64,000 nt of DNA from Sarcocystis neurona (GCA_000727475.1 KL647291.1:196457-260456); one strand, 5' to 3'. Counted from the stretch's first letter, positions 11,053 through 22,523 are shown. Translations and numbers: made by a program. The notes: generated from the letters alone by a model not told the origin.

Positions 11053-11822
11053 ACAGGGCATTTGCGGGTCTGTTCGGGGGCGGCACGCCGAGGAAAGGTA
11101 TCATGGGGTACGCCGTATCAGGCAGTACGGCATTGTTCCAGACTTTTGCTAGTGAGCCAGACGCAGCTTTGAAGTACGCGTACACTCGAAACGAAGAGAC
11201 ACGGCAGTCTCTACAGGACAGCAGCGTTGTAGCGTTGCCTCTCTGGTTCGCTGAGGCTGACCCGCATGTGAAACTTAAGAGGAGGCGTAAAGCAACGCCA
11301 TCAGAGTAACTTCCCTCTTACCAGCCGTACTATTTCCGCCGCGGTAGAGTCTACGTATCCTTGTAGTGGGAAGTTTCTGCAGTCCATTGCGGTTGGTAAT
11401 AATTGTGTGTACGTCCGACTGCGTTCTACGGTTCATTTTGTTTGGCTGCTGTTCAACGCAGCACTCACAACAGCAGCATCAGGCGTGCCAAGCGGAACTA
11501 AGGCATTCGACGGCGTGCAACTGCGACCATAAAAGTCCAACCCGAATATATGCGCGTGTGTGCGTACTTCTTAATAAGCAGTCACCTGATAAATCCTTGG
11601 TATAAAACGGCTAAAAGTCAGAGCCGCCTATCAGGGAACGGAAACTAATGGGATTGTTAAATAACTGTACTTCCAGGCGGGAGGGAATTATTTCAAGCTC
11701 GAGTACAAATACTTGGACGGTACTGATCAAGCTGCCAGCGAAACCGTCGATGCCAACTGCGCGGGACGTACCCCCACGTACACAGTTGTCTTTATGGACG
11801 CACAGATGTGTGCGTTTGAAGC
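11053..11822 (+). CDS. Further candidate exons, probably of the same mini-intron gene
   Basis: A segment ending at a donor near 11265 reads AFAGLFGGGTPRKGIMGYAV then ALKYAYTRNEETRQSL. It can be joined in phase 0, through a 57-nt GTGAAAC..TTACCAG intron, to a short exon PYYFRRGRVYVSL. After a CTGCAG acceptor at 11382 comes a frame reading SIAVGNNCVYVRLRSTVHFV. After a TTCCAG acceptor near 11679 comes GGNYFKLEYKYLDGTDQAAS, which continues to TYTVVFMDAQMCAFE before a GTAAAC donor. These pieces are clearly protein-like, but one join would require a 28-nt intron and the links are less certain than those at 8.8-10.6 kb. Confidence 0.4.
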
Positions 11823-11850
11823 GTAAACGTCATCAGATACGTGCTAAGTA

Positions 11851-12120
11851 CAGGCGGTTGCAACGTGCTTTTACCCAGGGGTCTCTGAGGCGCTCGACTT
11901 TTGATTGCACTCCAGTCTTTGTGCCTATCTGTAAGGTAGCGCTGCTTCTTGGCCATGTGTGATTACGCAAAGAAATCAACTGTGAAAGGGGTGGCCGGAC
12001 ACGTACGAACACGTTCCAGGACACGAGGCTGTAATGTGGGCTTACCGTGTGTCCGTTGTAATTCTCGTACCTGGACGAACAACGGCACACTGGCTGAATA
12101 CGTCCAATCAACTGGCCTCC
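11851..12120 (+). CDS. Candidate exon(s), unknown
   Basis: After a TACAG near 11851 the plus strand reads RLQRAFTQGSLRRSTFDCTP and FVPICK up to a GTAGCG. A second open stretch around 11990-12120 reads CNVGLPCVRCNSRTWTNNGT. Both could continue the upstream gene. Splice links are not established. Confidence 0.3.
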
Positions 12121-12817
12121 TTTTTAGAGAGATACATATACATATGGGTACACTTATGAAAACGCGCGAATATATTAGTAAATATATGTATTTACATAGT
12201 TGTATTTGCGTATGTAGCCGCACAAGTGCGCAGATACGCGTGCATAGCCAATCACCCGTGAACTATAGGGAGAAATCCCCAGCGAGGTGGGCGCTTGCCC
12301 TTATCTGCTCTGATGATTGGTCTAGTCCTGTCGCTCCGCTTCGATGCACGGGCACGTATAGAAAGCACTAAGTGCACATCACAAAATAGTCATTGGCATA
12401 ACAATCGAGCTAAAAGTCTGTAGACGGATGCCTGCTCCGTAGAAACCCGTAGTCCACCTAGTAGGTAAGGCTCCCTCCAAAATACCTACGAATCAGCCAC
12501 TTTCTGAACATATTTTTGTCCGCATTGCAAAGTGTGACGTATGCAAGAATCGAACCTCATCAAGCGTCAGGTAGTTGTGATGCCTATGTGGAGTGTAGCG
12601 TCGGATCTGCAATGCAAAAAGTTCCTGAAGTATTTTGTATACCCGAGCAACGTGGAACAGCAGCGGGGCTGCTGACGCGTTTACTAGTTGGTTAAGATCC
12701 GCGCATCGGCCTGCCATTGCTAGTTGACATTTCATAAAACACAGGTTTTGAGAAAAAAACCCTGCATGAGTACGTGCACAGTGATCGTCACCTGCTGTAC
12801 CCACAGATTATTACCTG

Positions 12818-13335
12818 TTGCTCACTTTTGAGTATTTCAAACCGGGAGACGAACTGCGAGGTTCACGCACGCTTCCGACGCAACCAGTGCACACCTGCGC
12901 CTTCCCGGAAGACATACGGATTCGGCAGCAGTACAGATCTCCATTTTCACACCCTCCCTTTCAGCTTTCTCACGGTTACCAGCTGGTGTCGTGCCTCGTA
13001 CAGTGCTGCAAACCATGGCAGATATGCAAACGGATTTACGCGGGCGGGCACAAGTGCGCTTCCACTGCTATACAGACCACACAACGCGGGGAAGTCGCCC
13101 CCGCACTGCCGTCGTCCATGGTTGTGCACGTGGAATTGTTGGGAAATGGACACGCAGAGACGTAAACAGTTACCTGGCCAGAAAAAAAGAAACCTTCAGT
13201 GGTGAAGATCTGGTGGAAAAGTGTGATACGTGTGTACCAGCACCAAACGTGATGATGTTTTCTACCGCGTTAAGGAGCCACGCTGTGAAATCACCTGTAC
13301 TCGCTCTTCAAATCGATAGGACGCTTTCTGATTAG
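12818..13335 (+). CDS. Overlapping candidate exons, frame ambiguous
   Basis: Two plus-strand frames are open over the same DNA. One (12818-13165) includes LVQCCKPWQICKRIYAGGHK. The other (12991-13335) includes VNSYLARKKETFSGEDLVEK and ends at a TAG at 13335. Only one can be coding at each position, and a short intron switching frame is likely. No function is recognised. Confidence 0.3.
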
Positions 13336-13419
13336 AGACGCGATTTTTGGTCTCGGCGGGGACAATGCCTCATTAATTTAGTTACGCATTCACATAGGTG
13401 TGCATAACCTGGATCGTTC

Positions 13420-14165
13420 CTTGGTGTGTACTTCACGGGGGAACTCTATGGTGCACGACTCTGCTTGAGTGATGTAAAAGAGATCCCGAGATCTTGCGTG
13501 CTTGCTGTTTTACGCTGCGTGGCCCTTTCTCCTTAGAGACGCGAGTCCCGGTCATCATACACATACACATACATTCACATACACACGTATAACGCCCGGA
13601 GCGGCTGTCGGTGTGCACGACGCAAACTAGCCTTAAGCGGAAAGACTGTGTGTAATTCACGCAGAGAATTAACGGCGTCGGAGTCTCTTCGAGTGATGTA
13701 CAACGTTTCTCGATATACTGCGTGCATCTCATTATTATCAGCAGGTCTCTTTCTGTTTCGCGATGCGACTCTCTGTAATCATGGAGACAGTGCCACACCT
13801 ACAGAGACGCATGTAGATACATAGCGCATGGGGCGGCTGGAGGTGTATACGACGGAAGTAATTCTAAGCCAAAAAAATACGTGTAATTCATTCGAACAAT
13901 CTACGGCGTACGATTCTCTTCAAGTAATAAACAGTGTTTCCCGATGTTGCGTGCATTTCGTTCTAATCAGCAGAACTCTCTCTGTTCTGAGGCGCGATCC
14001 TCGGTATCCATGGAGGCAGTGCCACACTTATACATTTAAATACATACGCATGTCTCCATGTGTCTGCGTATGTATGTGTGTAACGTCTGAGGCGACTGTC
14101 CGGGGACAAGACGAAAGTAATCTTACGCGGAAAATTGTGTGCAGTTTACGCAGTGTACAAGGTTT
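13420..14165. repeat. Degenerate tandem repeat, about 230-260 bp unit, 3 or more copies
   Basis: Unit 1 starts near 13601 (GCGGCTGTCGGTGTGCACGACG), unit 2 near 13832 (GCGGCTGGAGGTGTATACGACG) and a partial unit 3 near 14090 (GCGACTGTCCGGGGACAAGACG). Each carries the same ordered landmarks: a GTGTAATTCA-like block, a TCTCTTCGAGTGATGTA-like block, a GCGTGCATYTC block, and a CATGGAGRCAGTGCCACAC block. A diverged partial unit precedes them from about 13420. Identity is roughly 65-75 percent by eye. The repeat is probably non-coding, since frames differ between units. Confidence 0.75.
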
Positions 14166-14718
14166 CTTTCTCTCGACAACACAAAACACGATCGCCTGCC
14201 TTCACCGTGTCATATTCAAGAGGGTCGCCTTGCTGCCCGCTACGCTCGTCGCCGCATTCAATTACTGTTATCCGTCATTGACTACGTGTAGTATCACCCG
14301 CATCTACCGCTGTCGCTGCCTGGACCACTAGTGCGAACCGCTGTAACGGCTGCGTACATTTTTTTGTGTCTGCTGACAGGACGGCCTGATATTTTGGGAG
14401 CAAATAGCACCCTTCATGCAGTCGCTTCGGGACGATGAACGGTGCTGACGGCTTCACAGTGGAGTTCAGCTGTCCTTCCGTCGAACTATTCGGCCACAGA
14501 CGAACATTCCCAGAAATCCTTTCGCACTGTTACAGTCGACGGGCCTCTGCTCTAAGGTGAAGCATTGTAGCTTTAGTGACTGCTTGATTATACCGACCGC
14601 AGCCGATGGCGACGGCCACTATGTTGGTGGTGCTGCGACGGATGCTATCACGCCTGTAGTGAGGCGGGCTGAAGTCGTCGGTGCGGCTGCGAAGGCAGCG
14701 TAGTGGCGCACCGTAACA

Positions 14719-14937
14719 ATGTTGCACAGTCGACGCGTGCAAAGACAAAAGAGACTCTTTCTCCCGGAACAGTTTCAGATCAAAGGCGTTCTGCTCCTTT
14801 TTTCCAACTCCGCAGACAGGAGGCAACGCTCCTACACGGGGGATGTTGCTGTCGTGACCTCCCCACACGCACGAAATTTCCGTTCGCTGCAGGTGCCACT
14901 TGAAGCTTTTTTACAAATTCTGCTCCACCGGCAATGA
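14719..14937 (+). CDS. Candidate exon, unknown
   Basis: An open plus frame starting at an ATG at 14719 reads MLHSRRVQRQKRLFLPEQFQ, then KGVLLLFSNSADRRQRSYTG. A CAG|GTGCCACT donor lies near 14891. A second frame (14703-14903) is open over the same stretch but looks less protein-like. Confidence 0.3.
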   Translation: MLHSRRVQRQKRLFLPEQFQIKGVLLLFSNSADRRQRSYTGDVAVVTSPHARNFRSLQVPLEAFLQILLHRQ

Positions 14938-14974
14938 AACACGGTTATTTAGGAGCTGAGAACACGGAGGGGCT

Positions 14975-15385
14975 TTGACTGCGTGGAGTAATACGGTCGA
15001 AGCAACACGCTATTTTCAGAGTTGGGGTCGCCTAGACATTGTACGTCGGGGCCAGAGTGGCTGCGCAGACAAGTTCAGACTTCATTACCCCCCCTCTTTC
15101 CGGATATTGGCCTCTTCTCTCCAGTTTGGCCGTCGTGCGTTCGATCTCCTTTCCGAACGCCATGACAGCGCGGGTTGCTGTCAGGAGGCTCCACCCGGCC
15201 TCCTCCCCATTGTGAGCGGCACGGAAATCGCAGCGTGTCACCACAGTGACACTATGCGTCTTAATCCCACTGCAGATGCTCTGCGTCCACGAAAATTGGC
15301 TGTCTTTGCTTTTCGGTCTTCACCTTCCACTTTATCACGGCCACCGCTTCGGCTGTACTGCTCGTTTATTCATGTCTTCTTCTGA
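14975..15385 (+). CDS. Candidate exon, unknown
   Basis: A 136-codon plus-strand frame without ATG at its start reads WSNTVEATRYFQSWGRLDIV, then PPSFRILASSLQFGRRAFDL and LPIVSGTEIAACHHSDTMRL. The length and texture favour coding. It would be an internal exon of a plus-strand gene, but its partners are not identified. Confidence 0.4.
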   Translation: MTAWSNTVEATRYFQSWGRLDIVRRGQSGCADKFRLHYPPSFRILASSLQFGRRAFDLLSERHDSAGCCQEAPPGLLPIVSGTEIAACHHSDTMRLNPTADALRPRKLAVFAFRSSPSTLSRPPLRLYCSFIHVFF

Positions 15386-15632
15386 CATCCTCGTATTCCT
15401 CGCCCGCCAGCAGAACCCCCCTCTAAAACACACGTGCAAGAAGTCCCCCAACCACTTTTTACCGTTGTTTACATCTACAGCGGCACCAGCCTAACTTATG
15501 TGCAGAAGCTGGCGGAACCGATTACCTGGTGGAATTAGGGAGACGCTGAAGGCGTCCGACGTCGTGTCGACGAAGAAGGGAGACACGGTGGAAGAGAGGT
15601 GGGTAACAGACAGACGTGTCAGAGTCTAGAAG

Positions 15633-16067
15633 ATGAAGGGGGGGTGCCTACCAGCCCTATCGCTGCGGCCCACGGGAAGGCGACGACATTGTTTTTATAC
15701 ACCAAGGACTCTACCATTATTCGACTTAACGAGGTTCAATAGGGGAATCGTGGATACCTGTGGAGCAGAGCCGAAATGCGCAGATGATTGGTGCGCCGCG
15801 ATCACAAAGGAGGGGAGTGAAAGACGTGCACGTGTCGTACCGCCTTTTGAAAAGGCTTGCAATGATGTCGGCACACTGAAAATGCCCTCTCTTGCTACCG
15901 ACAATTTTCCCTCACCGGAAGAATGCCATGCTACTGGTTCAAGACGGCTCCTTCGACACCTTTTCGTGACTCTACGCGTTTTGTTGGTGACGAGTCTTCT
16001 GGCCTACAGCGTCCCCCGTGGAAATCTCGAAATCACTGTAGCTAGTGGTGAGGAAGCTGGTGCGTGA
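15633..16067 (+). CDS. Candidate exon or small protein with hydrophobic C-terminal segment
   Basis: An ATG-initiated frame of 144 codons. An internal Met at about residue 84 begins MPSLATDNFPSPEECHATGS and is followed by RRLLRHLFVTLRVLLVTSLL, a strong membrane-type segment, then YSVPRGNLEITVASG and a GTGAGG donor. Read from the internal Met it resembles a first exon with a signal anchor. Read from 15633 it is a complete small membrane protein. The choice is open. Confidence 0.4.
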   Translation: MKGGCLPALSLRPTGRRRHCFYTPRTLPLFDLTRFNRGIVDTCGAEPKCADDWCAAITKEGSERRARVVPPFEKACNDVGTLKMPSLATDNFPSPEECHATGSRRLLRHLFVTLRVLLVTSLLAYSVPRGNLEITVASGEEAGA

Positions 16068-16451
16068 CCGCGCCTTTCCCCGTGCGTGTATGTACGTATC
16101 TCGAGCTATCTTGTAGTTGTCTACAAGACAGTGTGCATTAATTGGAAAAGCGTAGAGAGATGGCGACTGAGGCTCCTAGGAGAGCGAAGGATAGGCCCGC
16201 GTAAGAGAGGCAGGCGCTACCCGGCCCAGCTACGAACGTCGCCTCTTCCGAGCGTATTCACACGCGGGAGAGAGAACACCATGTACGCCTTCAGACGAGG
16301 TGCTACCAGTCATGCCGATGGTGCGAAGGATGCATTAGTGGACACGCGAATCTGCAAGGCGTCGTATGGTGCGGAAGAAGGAACGCACTACACTAGTCAG
16401 GTTAAAAATTAACTCTTCTTATTCACAAGTCACTCCTATCACAGAGGTCAT

Positions 16452-16742
16452 TTGGAGATTATTTGCAACGCCGGCCGTAGCGGTGAATCAGTGTACCATC
16501 CACTCTTTGATTTTCGCAGGCTACTGCTCGCCCGTGAATGCCTCTGGTGTCAGCCGAAGATTACGCTGTGTTCTTCGCCAGCGGGAACGGCGGGATCAAC
16601 ATTCAAATGCCTCTGGGGATACCCGCGGGGGCGACTGATGCAAGCATGTCCTGGTTTTTTGTCAAAAGAAGTGTGCCGGTCAACGTACGGCCCTCTTGAT
16701 GACAAAATTGCGGCTATGAAGGCCCTGAATTTAATGGTGTGA
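16452..16742 (+). CDS. Two competing frames, one Cys-rich, one Gly/Phe-rich
   Basis: The frame 16452-16742 is Cys-rich (ARECLWCQPKITLCSSPAGT) and ends MKALNLMV. A second frame, 16538-16699, reads AEDYAVFFASGNGGINIQMP and then ASMSWFFVKRSVPVNVRPS before a TGA. Both look like protein; only one can be right. The second resembles an extracellular beta-rich exon. A CTGGTGTCAG acceptor sits just before it. Confidence 0.3.
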   Translation: MEIICNAGRSGESVYHPLFDFRRLLLARECLWCQPKITLCSSPAGTAGSTFKCLWGYPRGRLMQACPGFLSKEVCRSTYGPLDDKIAAMKALNLMV

Positions 16743-16936
16743 CGCACGGACATCTGCAGTTGCATGGTCTGCGCCTATTGGAATCGGTAGTCTGTGCGTG
16801 TGCACTGCTGTGTAGCAGAAGGCGTGCCCCACACGTGGAAGCTCTCCCCAGGCCATCCTTGTGTATGAACACTTTTTACTGGCGACTAGTCGGGAAGTTC
16901 GTAACGTTCAGTATGCATGAAAGTGAGTGCATGCGT

Positions 16937-19900
16937 ATGTGTACATGCTGCATTTGCTCGTTATCTTTCACTGCATCTGTGAGCAAGCCATCACGCGTAG
17001 CAACAAGTAAAGATAAGCATGAAAGTTTCCGAAGTGGGACAAGAATGGATTCTACCAGGATCCCGCGTTCAAGGCAACCGCTACACACAAAAGAACATTT
17101 TCGAACCCAGTACACATAACGTGGAACGTAAAGCAGAAAGATCCGTACCACGTGTACGAATGGGAGAAGCACAAAAATTCGACCATTCGGACTCGTCTGC
17201 GTATTTAATACTCGTGGGGTAACCTCTCTCAAAGTGCACCTTCGTTATTTTGCGTGCGAACTTGTGTATCTTCTGTGCAGCGGCGTTTACCGTAGGGCAA
17301 AGTGGGAGGGCAGCGGTGGGGGCCCCTAAGGCGGGGGATTCAGGTGGTGCGAGTGTACACGCAGGAAACGTCGTAACACAGGCTGACGCAATCCAGCCTG
17401 TGGAAGGGAAACTATTTTCCCAATTTGATAAAGAGCAGAGAAGAACGGCTCTCCTTGGGTTAGGTAAACACCAACAGATTTGGCCTACATTCGTCCACGG
17501 CAAATCCAAGAGGGGGTCCATAGTTGTTTACCGTCCGCTTCCTCCGGAGGCAGCAACAGAGGTCTACGATCTCAAATCCGATCTTCTGATAGACGCGGTT
17601 TTGATGGAGCGCATCTTGCAGGTAAAAGTGTACACAGGTGATACAGGACCGCAACGGATATGCTGCATCATACGCTAGCGCCACGTAATTTCACTGGGCA
17701 CAGCGTGCCACGACGGGGGCCAATATTTAGATTTGAAGGAGTTATACACATATATGCATGTGCATAATTCTGTGCCCACGTGTCTGCTCGCACGTGCCGA
17801 CAGCCTTCAAGAAATAGTTTGCCGTCGCGTTGCTTTTCGGCGTACAACAGAGCAGCAACGCCACCAGGACCTAACGGACACTCCCCGTGAACTTCGCTGT
17901 GCCTGCTTCTGGCGACGCGCGGAGGTAGATCTCTCGTAGAGGGGTTTTCGCGTCACTTTCAGGGCTGCACGTGCATCACTATGGCCGGCGTGATACCAAG
18001 CGTCTTCTCGGTGCTCGTCCCCTTCCTGCCAGTGTTTCAAATTACTTCACGATAGAGTTTCTGAGAGAATTGCGACACTTACCTGTTTTTCTCCATTTTC
18101 TTCCCTGCAGACAATCGCACCGGACACCAGCTTTTTACTGGTGATTGATTTGCAGCACGTGGCAGACTACGTTCGTGAGTTCTTGGCTCCCAGGCACCTG
18201 GCCGCGCTGCACAAGCAATCTTCTCTGATGCAGTTCGTGAAGAGTTTCCAGTGGCAAGTGTTACGTATAATCTTCTTCGTGAGGCCGCTCTGCGAAGGTG
18301 TAGTCCTCATCAATGCCCCGGCCATCGTGCTCCAGGTGCAGCCTATCCTCGAGTACCTTCTGTTCCACCAGCGTCCTAACTCACTCAGAGGGAAAGTTTC
18401 GTCTGATGACCGTGAACCTGTACCCCCTCAGAATAGAGGAAGTTATTTCCTTAAGATCTCTCAGGACGAGAAAGCGCTGCACGCAGCAGTTGAGGCTTCG
18501 GAGTTGCCGCGAGAATACGCAGTAAAGTTTACCATCCCCGCCAGAGTAAGAATTGGTACATACCGAGAAACCGGGTGGCCAGCGGAAGGCAATTTTCAAA
18601 CAGGAGTTGGTTTTGCCGAACGAGAGGGACATGCACAGTCATCTCTTTACAACCTTGGAAATGCGCCAGAACATCGGGCTTTTTCTGAAGCTGTTGCGGC
18701 GACGCTGCTGCAGTTGAATGCCGAGGAAGCGCGTTTGAATACGCTTGTCTCAGGGTCTCGAACGGCTGCAAATCCAGAAGTGCAGCAGCAGTTCGAGAGG
18801 CAGCAGCAGGGATATTACCTGCGTGCTTCTGAATACAGGCTGAACGTGCTCAAGGAGGCAAGCGCTGGAGGATCCGTTTCTATGCCAGAAAAAAAACGCC
18901 CTGATCCTCTCCGTCTGCTGAGAGTCCCCCCCCAACAGAGGGAATCTTGCGCCGCCTTTACGGGTCATGGACCCCAAGAGATTTTGATGGAGAAACCGCA
19001 AACGCGTGCTTCGGTGAACAACGAGAGGAGCCCGTGTGACCGTGCGGTACTAATTTCTGACCGCAGTACCACCGCCGTACCAGTTGACGTTCCACGTGCG
19101 GGCTTGGACCCGGATGTACAAGAGATTTTGGCTCGGGCAGACTCTTTGCGCGGCGGCTCCTCAATTTCGCTTTCACACTTGGCACAGGTTTCGAGTCCGG
19201 CGCGTGCACCGCGCCCTTCTGTCTTGCAATCGCACGGAGGTCGAGATCAAAATCGAACGGATAACGAGGCCTCTACGAAGCGCAAGAGGGCTGCCTCTGC
19301 GCAGAGGCTCCGTGAACGTAAGCGCGCAGCACGCAGAACGGAAGAAAGCCGCCGGCAGTCGTCCCTAACAGATCAAGCCAACAAAAATAGAAAAAGTATT
19401 CGAAGAGGACGCACTGACGTGCATTCCAGTCACGACGGTGAAAAGAAAATAACGTCTGTGCAGCGGCCCAAACCAACCGCTTCTTGTGACGAAGCAAGTC
19501 GTGCCCAGTACGGTCGAGCTTCTCGGACGGCAAGTGCACGTCTCGTTGCCGCAGTGGCCGCCAAAACACGTGAAGCGGGTAAGATAACGGCACCAGGTAG
19601 CTGGGGCAAAAGTGAAAGAAGGGCATATGCAGACAAGCCCCATCAACCGGATCGCCCTGGTCAAAAGCAGGCAACGCAGGAAAGCAGCAGCACTCGTAGG
19701 AGAGCAACGCGTAAGCTCGACAGGGCACGGGCGACCAGCGGCGACGTTGAAATTGACACTCATGACGCCATCCAACGAGATATTCCCATCAAGCCTGAGG
19801 ATTCGCAGGACGCTCAAGAATCTAACATTAGTGAGGAAGAACGCGGCAGCGACGGAAACGTCAGAAGCAGTTTCCGAGATATCCTGTCGTATGCGGATGA

Positions 19901-20282
19901 CAAAGAGTTCTTCCCTTCAAATGGTGGAAAGTTCGGTCCGCCGGCAGTGCCGGATTTTGACAAGAGTGTGGTGAGAACACGTGAGAGAAAACAGGCAGAA
20001 TATTCAGAGTACGAAAGTCAAGAGAGTAGCGAGGAATCAAGCCAGCCTTCGGATGCTAAATGGATGGAGAACACCACTGACCGCTCCAAATTTTCGCGAA
20101 ACAGCGCTATCAGCGCTAGACGCCGGACTTACCGTTTGAGCCAGAGAAGGTCGTCCCAAGATGGAGAAACCGAATCTTCTCAGACCGACATCGGGGGGCT
20201 CACGACGTCTTCACTCTATACACGGTACTTTTTGACTGAAAAGGAAGCAGCCGAAGAAGAAGACTTCGATGACATCAGCTGA
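16937..20282 (+). CDS. Three-exon gene, basic and acidic-tailed probable secretory protein
   Basis: Model: exons 16937-17006, 17281-17621 and 18111-20282. The second intron (489 nt, GTAAAAGTG..CTTCCCTGCAG) joins CAG to ACA in phase 0 and is well supported. The first intron (274 nt, GTAAAG..TTCTGTGCAG) joins in phase 1 to a short exon beginning MCTCCICSLSFTASVSKPSR, a weak leader, and is less sure. The protein has an N-terminal globular part with hydrophobic helices (FVKSFQWQVLRIIFFVRPLC), then from about residue 420 of the long exon a Lys/Arg-rich low-complexity region (KRKRAASAQRLRERKRAARR). It ends in a Ser/Glu/Asp-rich acidic tail (AAEEEDFDDIS). It has no homopolymer tracts. I do not recognise the family; a coccidian secretory-organelle protein is possible. 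The stop TGA is at 20280-20282, facing the convergent gene at 20502. Confidence 0.75.
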
Positions 20283-20501
20283 GCGTCAGAGGTCCCTTCA
20301 CACAGCGTGGCAGAATCGTTCTGCTTTCTGACGGCGTGAAGGGAAGTAGACCCCGAGTGACCAGGCCAGGGCCGACGGAACGTAGCGCAAACACTTCAGA
20401 GAAGGCGGAGCTGGGGAAAGCGGCTGCCAGTGACAAAGAAACTCTGGTATATATGCTTGCGCGCGTTCCTCGTCTTTGGCATAACTGTGCTGTTAGGTGC
20501 T

Positions 20502-22023
20502 TCACATTAGAGACAGCGTTCGAAAGCGCCGAATAATTGACAGGATGGGACGGGAGACGAAGTCAGTAAGAACGGTGTGGGACTGATTGTACAGGTGAAT
20601 TGGAGTACCTTCGATTTGACAAGCTACGTTAAACATGAGCGTCGCCTTACAGGGGATAAAAGCTTGTGATGATTTTGAGACTTGCCCGTAGAATTTCCCG
20701 ACAGAGAGTCGCACACATAGTGGGAACTTGACATCGGGAAGGGTGACACTATGCATAACTATGCGTGATGAGGTAAATCCGTCCGCCGTCATTTCCAGTT
20801 TCTTGGCAGGAAAGAGACAGAGAGTCGAAATGCAGCGCAGCTGCTTACGCAGGCGCGCAAGGTACACCGCAGCATGTGATGTGGACTCGGTTGCAACAAC
20901 TTCATCCGACGCTGGGACAATGGTCCGTGTGACGCCCAGCATGCGGCAAATACGCAGCTGTACCGGTTCTGTAGCATCCTTAACAACAAAAACGTTCCAG
21001 TGTTCAGTGAGGGCGCCCCTACGTTGTCGACAAGTTCAAAGCCGCAAGCGTGTCCGCAGCTTCGCGTTGTGTCTTGAAAGTAGTGGAGCCTTCGCTGTAC
21101 AACATAAACGACTAGCACGACCGGCTTAGCTTTCCGCCAGCGCGTCGGGAACATACTGACTTCTCGAGGTGATAAAGCGTGTGGGTGAATCCATCGATGT
21201 TCAACATGAAAGCCAGCATCGTAAAGCGCGGGCCTGTGCACCGTGGTGCGAAAGCGTGGCGCGACGGTGTCGTAGCGACGCGGCTGCGGCGGCACGCCAC
21301 ATGGTAAAGTTTCGCGTAGTGAAGTGGGTGTCTGACAATGCTGAAGAAAGAAGGCTTACATCCCTTTCATTGCTCGCGTCCATAACGGACACCAGTCTTC
21401 CACGTTTGTTCGGGTCACGTGTCTTCACCGTGCCCACAGACAGACCGTGAAAACGTTAGCAAGCGAGATCCCAGGGACCCTGGCGTCTTTCGACGCGAAG
21501 CACGTACGCGTTGGTCTTAGATCTGTGTTCCGTCCCTGCTTTTGCGAACAAGAATTCGGGTGAAGTCGACATGAACCGCCAGAAAGCGGTCTTGTGGTGT
21601 CGCACGCAGCGGTATGTGTCAGCGAGAGTGTCTGGCACTGAAACACTCGCAGACTCTCTCTCCTTAAACATTCGCAGCCACGTACACGCCACCCCGACAC
21701 GTACGTTTGTGAGGTACGTTCCACCAGACAGGGCACTGGCGCTGCATTGAGGGGAACACACGAGTCACCGCGTGTGCGTCGACACTGCGAGTGTGGCAGC
21801 TCTTCCGAACCTAATATTCTTTACGTTTGTATTTATTGGACTTGGAACGAGGTGTTGCACTACAGGTTGTAGCCGGCACGCCGGAGACGGAAATGAAATG
21901 CTCCGTCACCTGTCAGTAGTTTTCAGGTGTCTGCTTGAGGAGGCACGGGTTTGTTTAACGAGGTGCTCTGCCACCGCATTGTAACACTCGATGTTTAATC
22001 GCGACTTCTCAGCGAAGGGTAGC
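20502..22023 (-). CDS. Spliced gene of unknown function, 3' part (four exons; 5' end upstream)
   Basis: Exons on the minus strand: 21910-22023, 21508-21741, 21161-21340 and 20502-21018 (stop at 20502). Introns are 168, 167 and 142 nt. All junctions are GT..AG and keep phase (phase 2 at each). Donors are GTGACG, GTACGT and GTCAGT; acceptors include TTCTTTCTTCAG and ATGCAG. Spliced text includes RLPFAEKSRLNIECYNAVAE, YRCVRHHKTAFWRFMSTSPE, MLAFMLNIDGFTHTLYHLEK joined to GALTEHWNVFVVKDATEPVQ, and a conserved-looking C-terminal domain (LGVTRTIVPASDEVVATEST, TADGFTSSRIVMHSVTLPDV). The last exon alone is 172 codons. No family is recognised. Other frames are open over 21.1-21.4 kb, so that exon is the least certain. 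The first exon is not found. Confidence 0.6.
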
Positions 22024-22523
22024 CTACACGCAGAATCACGAAAGCACGCAAAAACGCACTTCGCCTGCGCAGGAGCACCTGAACATCGACCAGTCACAGT
22101 CCCTGTGCGACACACGAGTTTCCCAAGCTGTGGAGACGCAGGGATCCGCAGATATTTCCAAGCTTACCCATCTTTTTGTATCTAGTTTGTGCCCAGTTTT
22201 CCGGTGTCTGGACCATGCACATTTCTGTGTAAACCTGTGGCAACTGCGCTATACGGGGTACCGCCACGCGTCCATATTAGAACGGTTATCCATTGATGAG
22301 AGTTCGCAAGTGTGGGCATATAAAAAGACTACGGGCTGTTAGTTTTGCGAATGTAGACGGATTTCACTTACGCAAATGTACAGGTCCTGACGGAGTGCAC
22401 ATACGTGGTGGAATACTCTACGAAAAAATACGCGTGGATAAGTACGTTTAAATTTACAGTGTGTATATGTAGCGCGGGCTGAGTAGGTTACACGCGTATG
22501 TGTACGCACAACAATATATGCGT

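Noticed and set aside
10561..11830. Eimeria SAG (surface antigen) exons
   Set aside because: Short Cys-containing pieces such as SGCIMLC and TYTVVFMDAQMCAFE recall SAG texture, but the spliced context is a large mini-intron protein and no SAG cysteine pattern or GPI signal was found.
8839..11830. VPS13/chorein-like lipid-transfer protein
   Set aside because: Beta-rich repeats and a charged helical block were suggestive, but no family motif could be pointed to.
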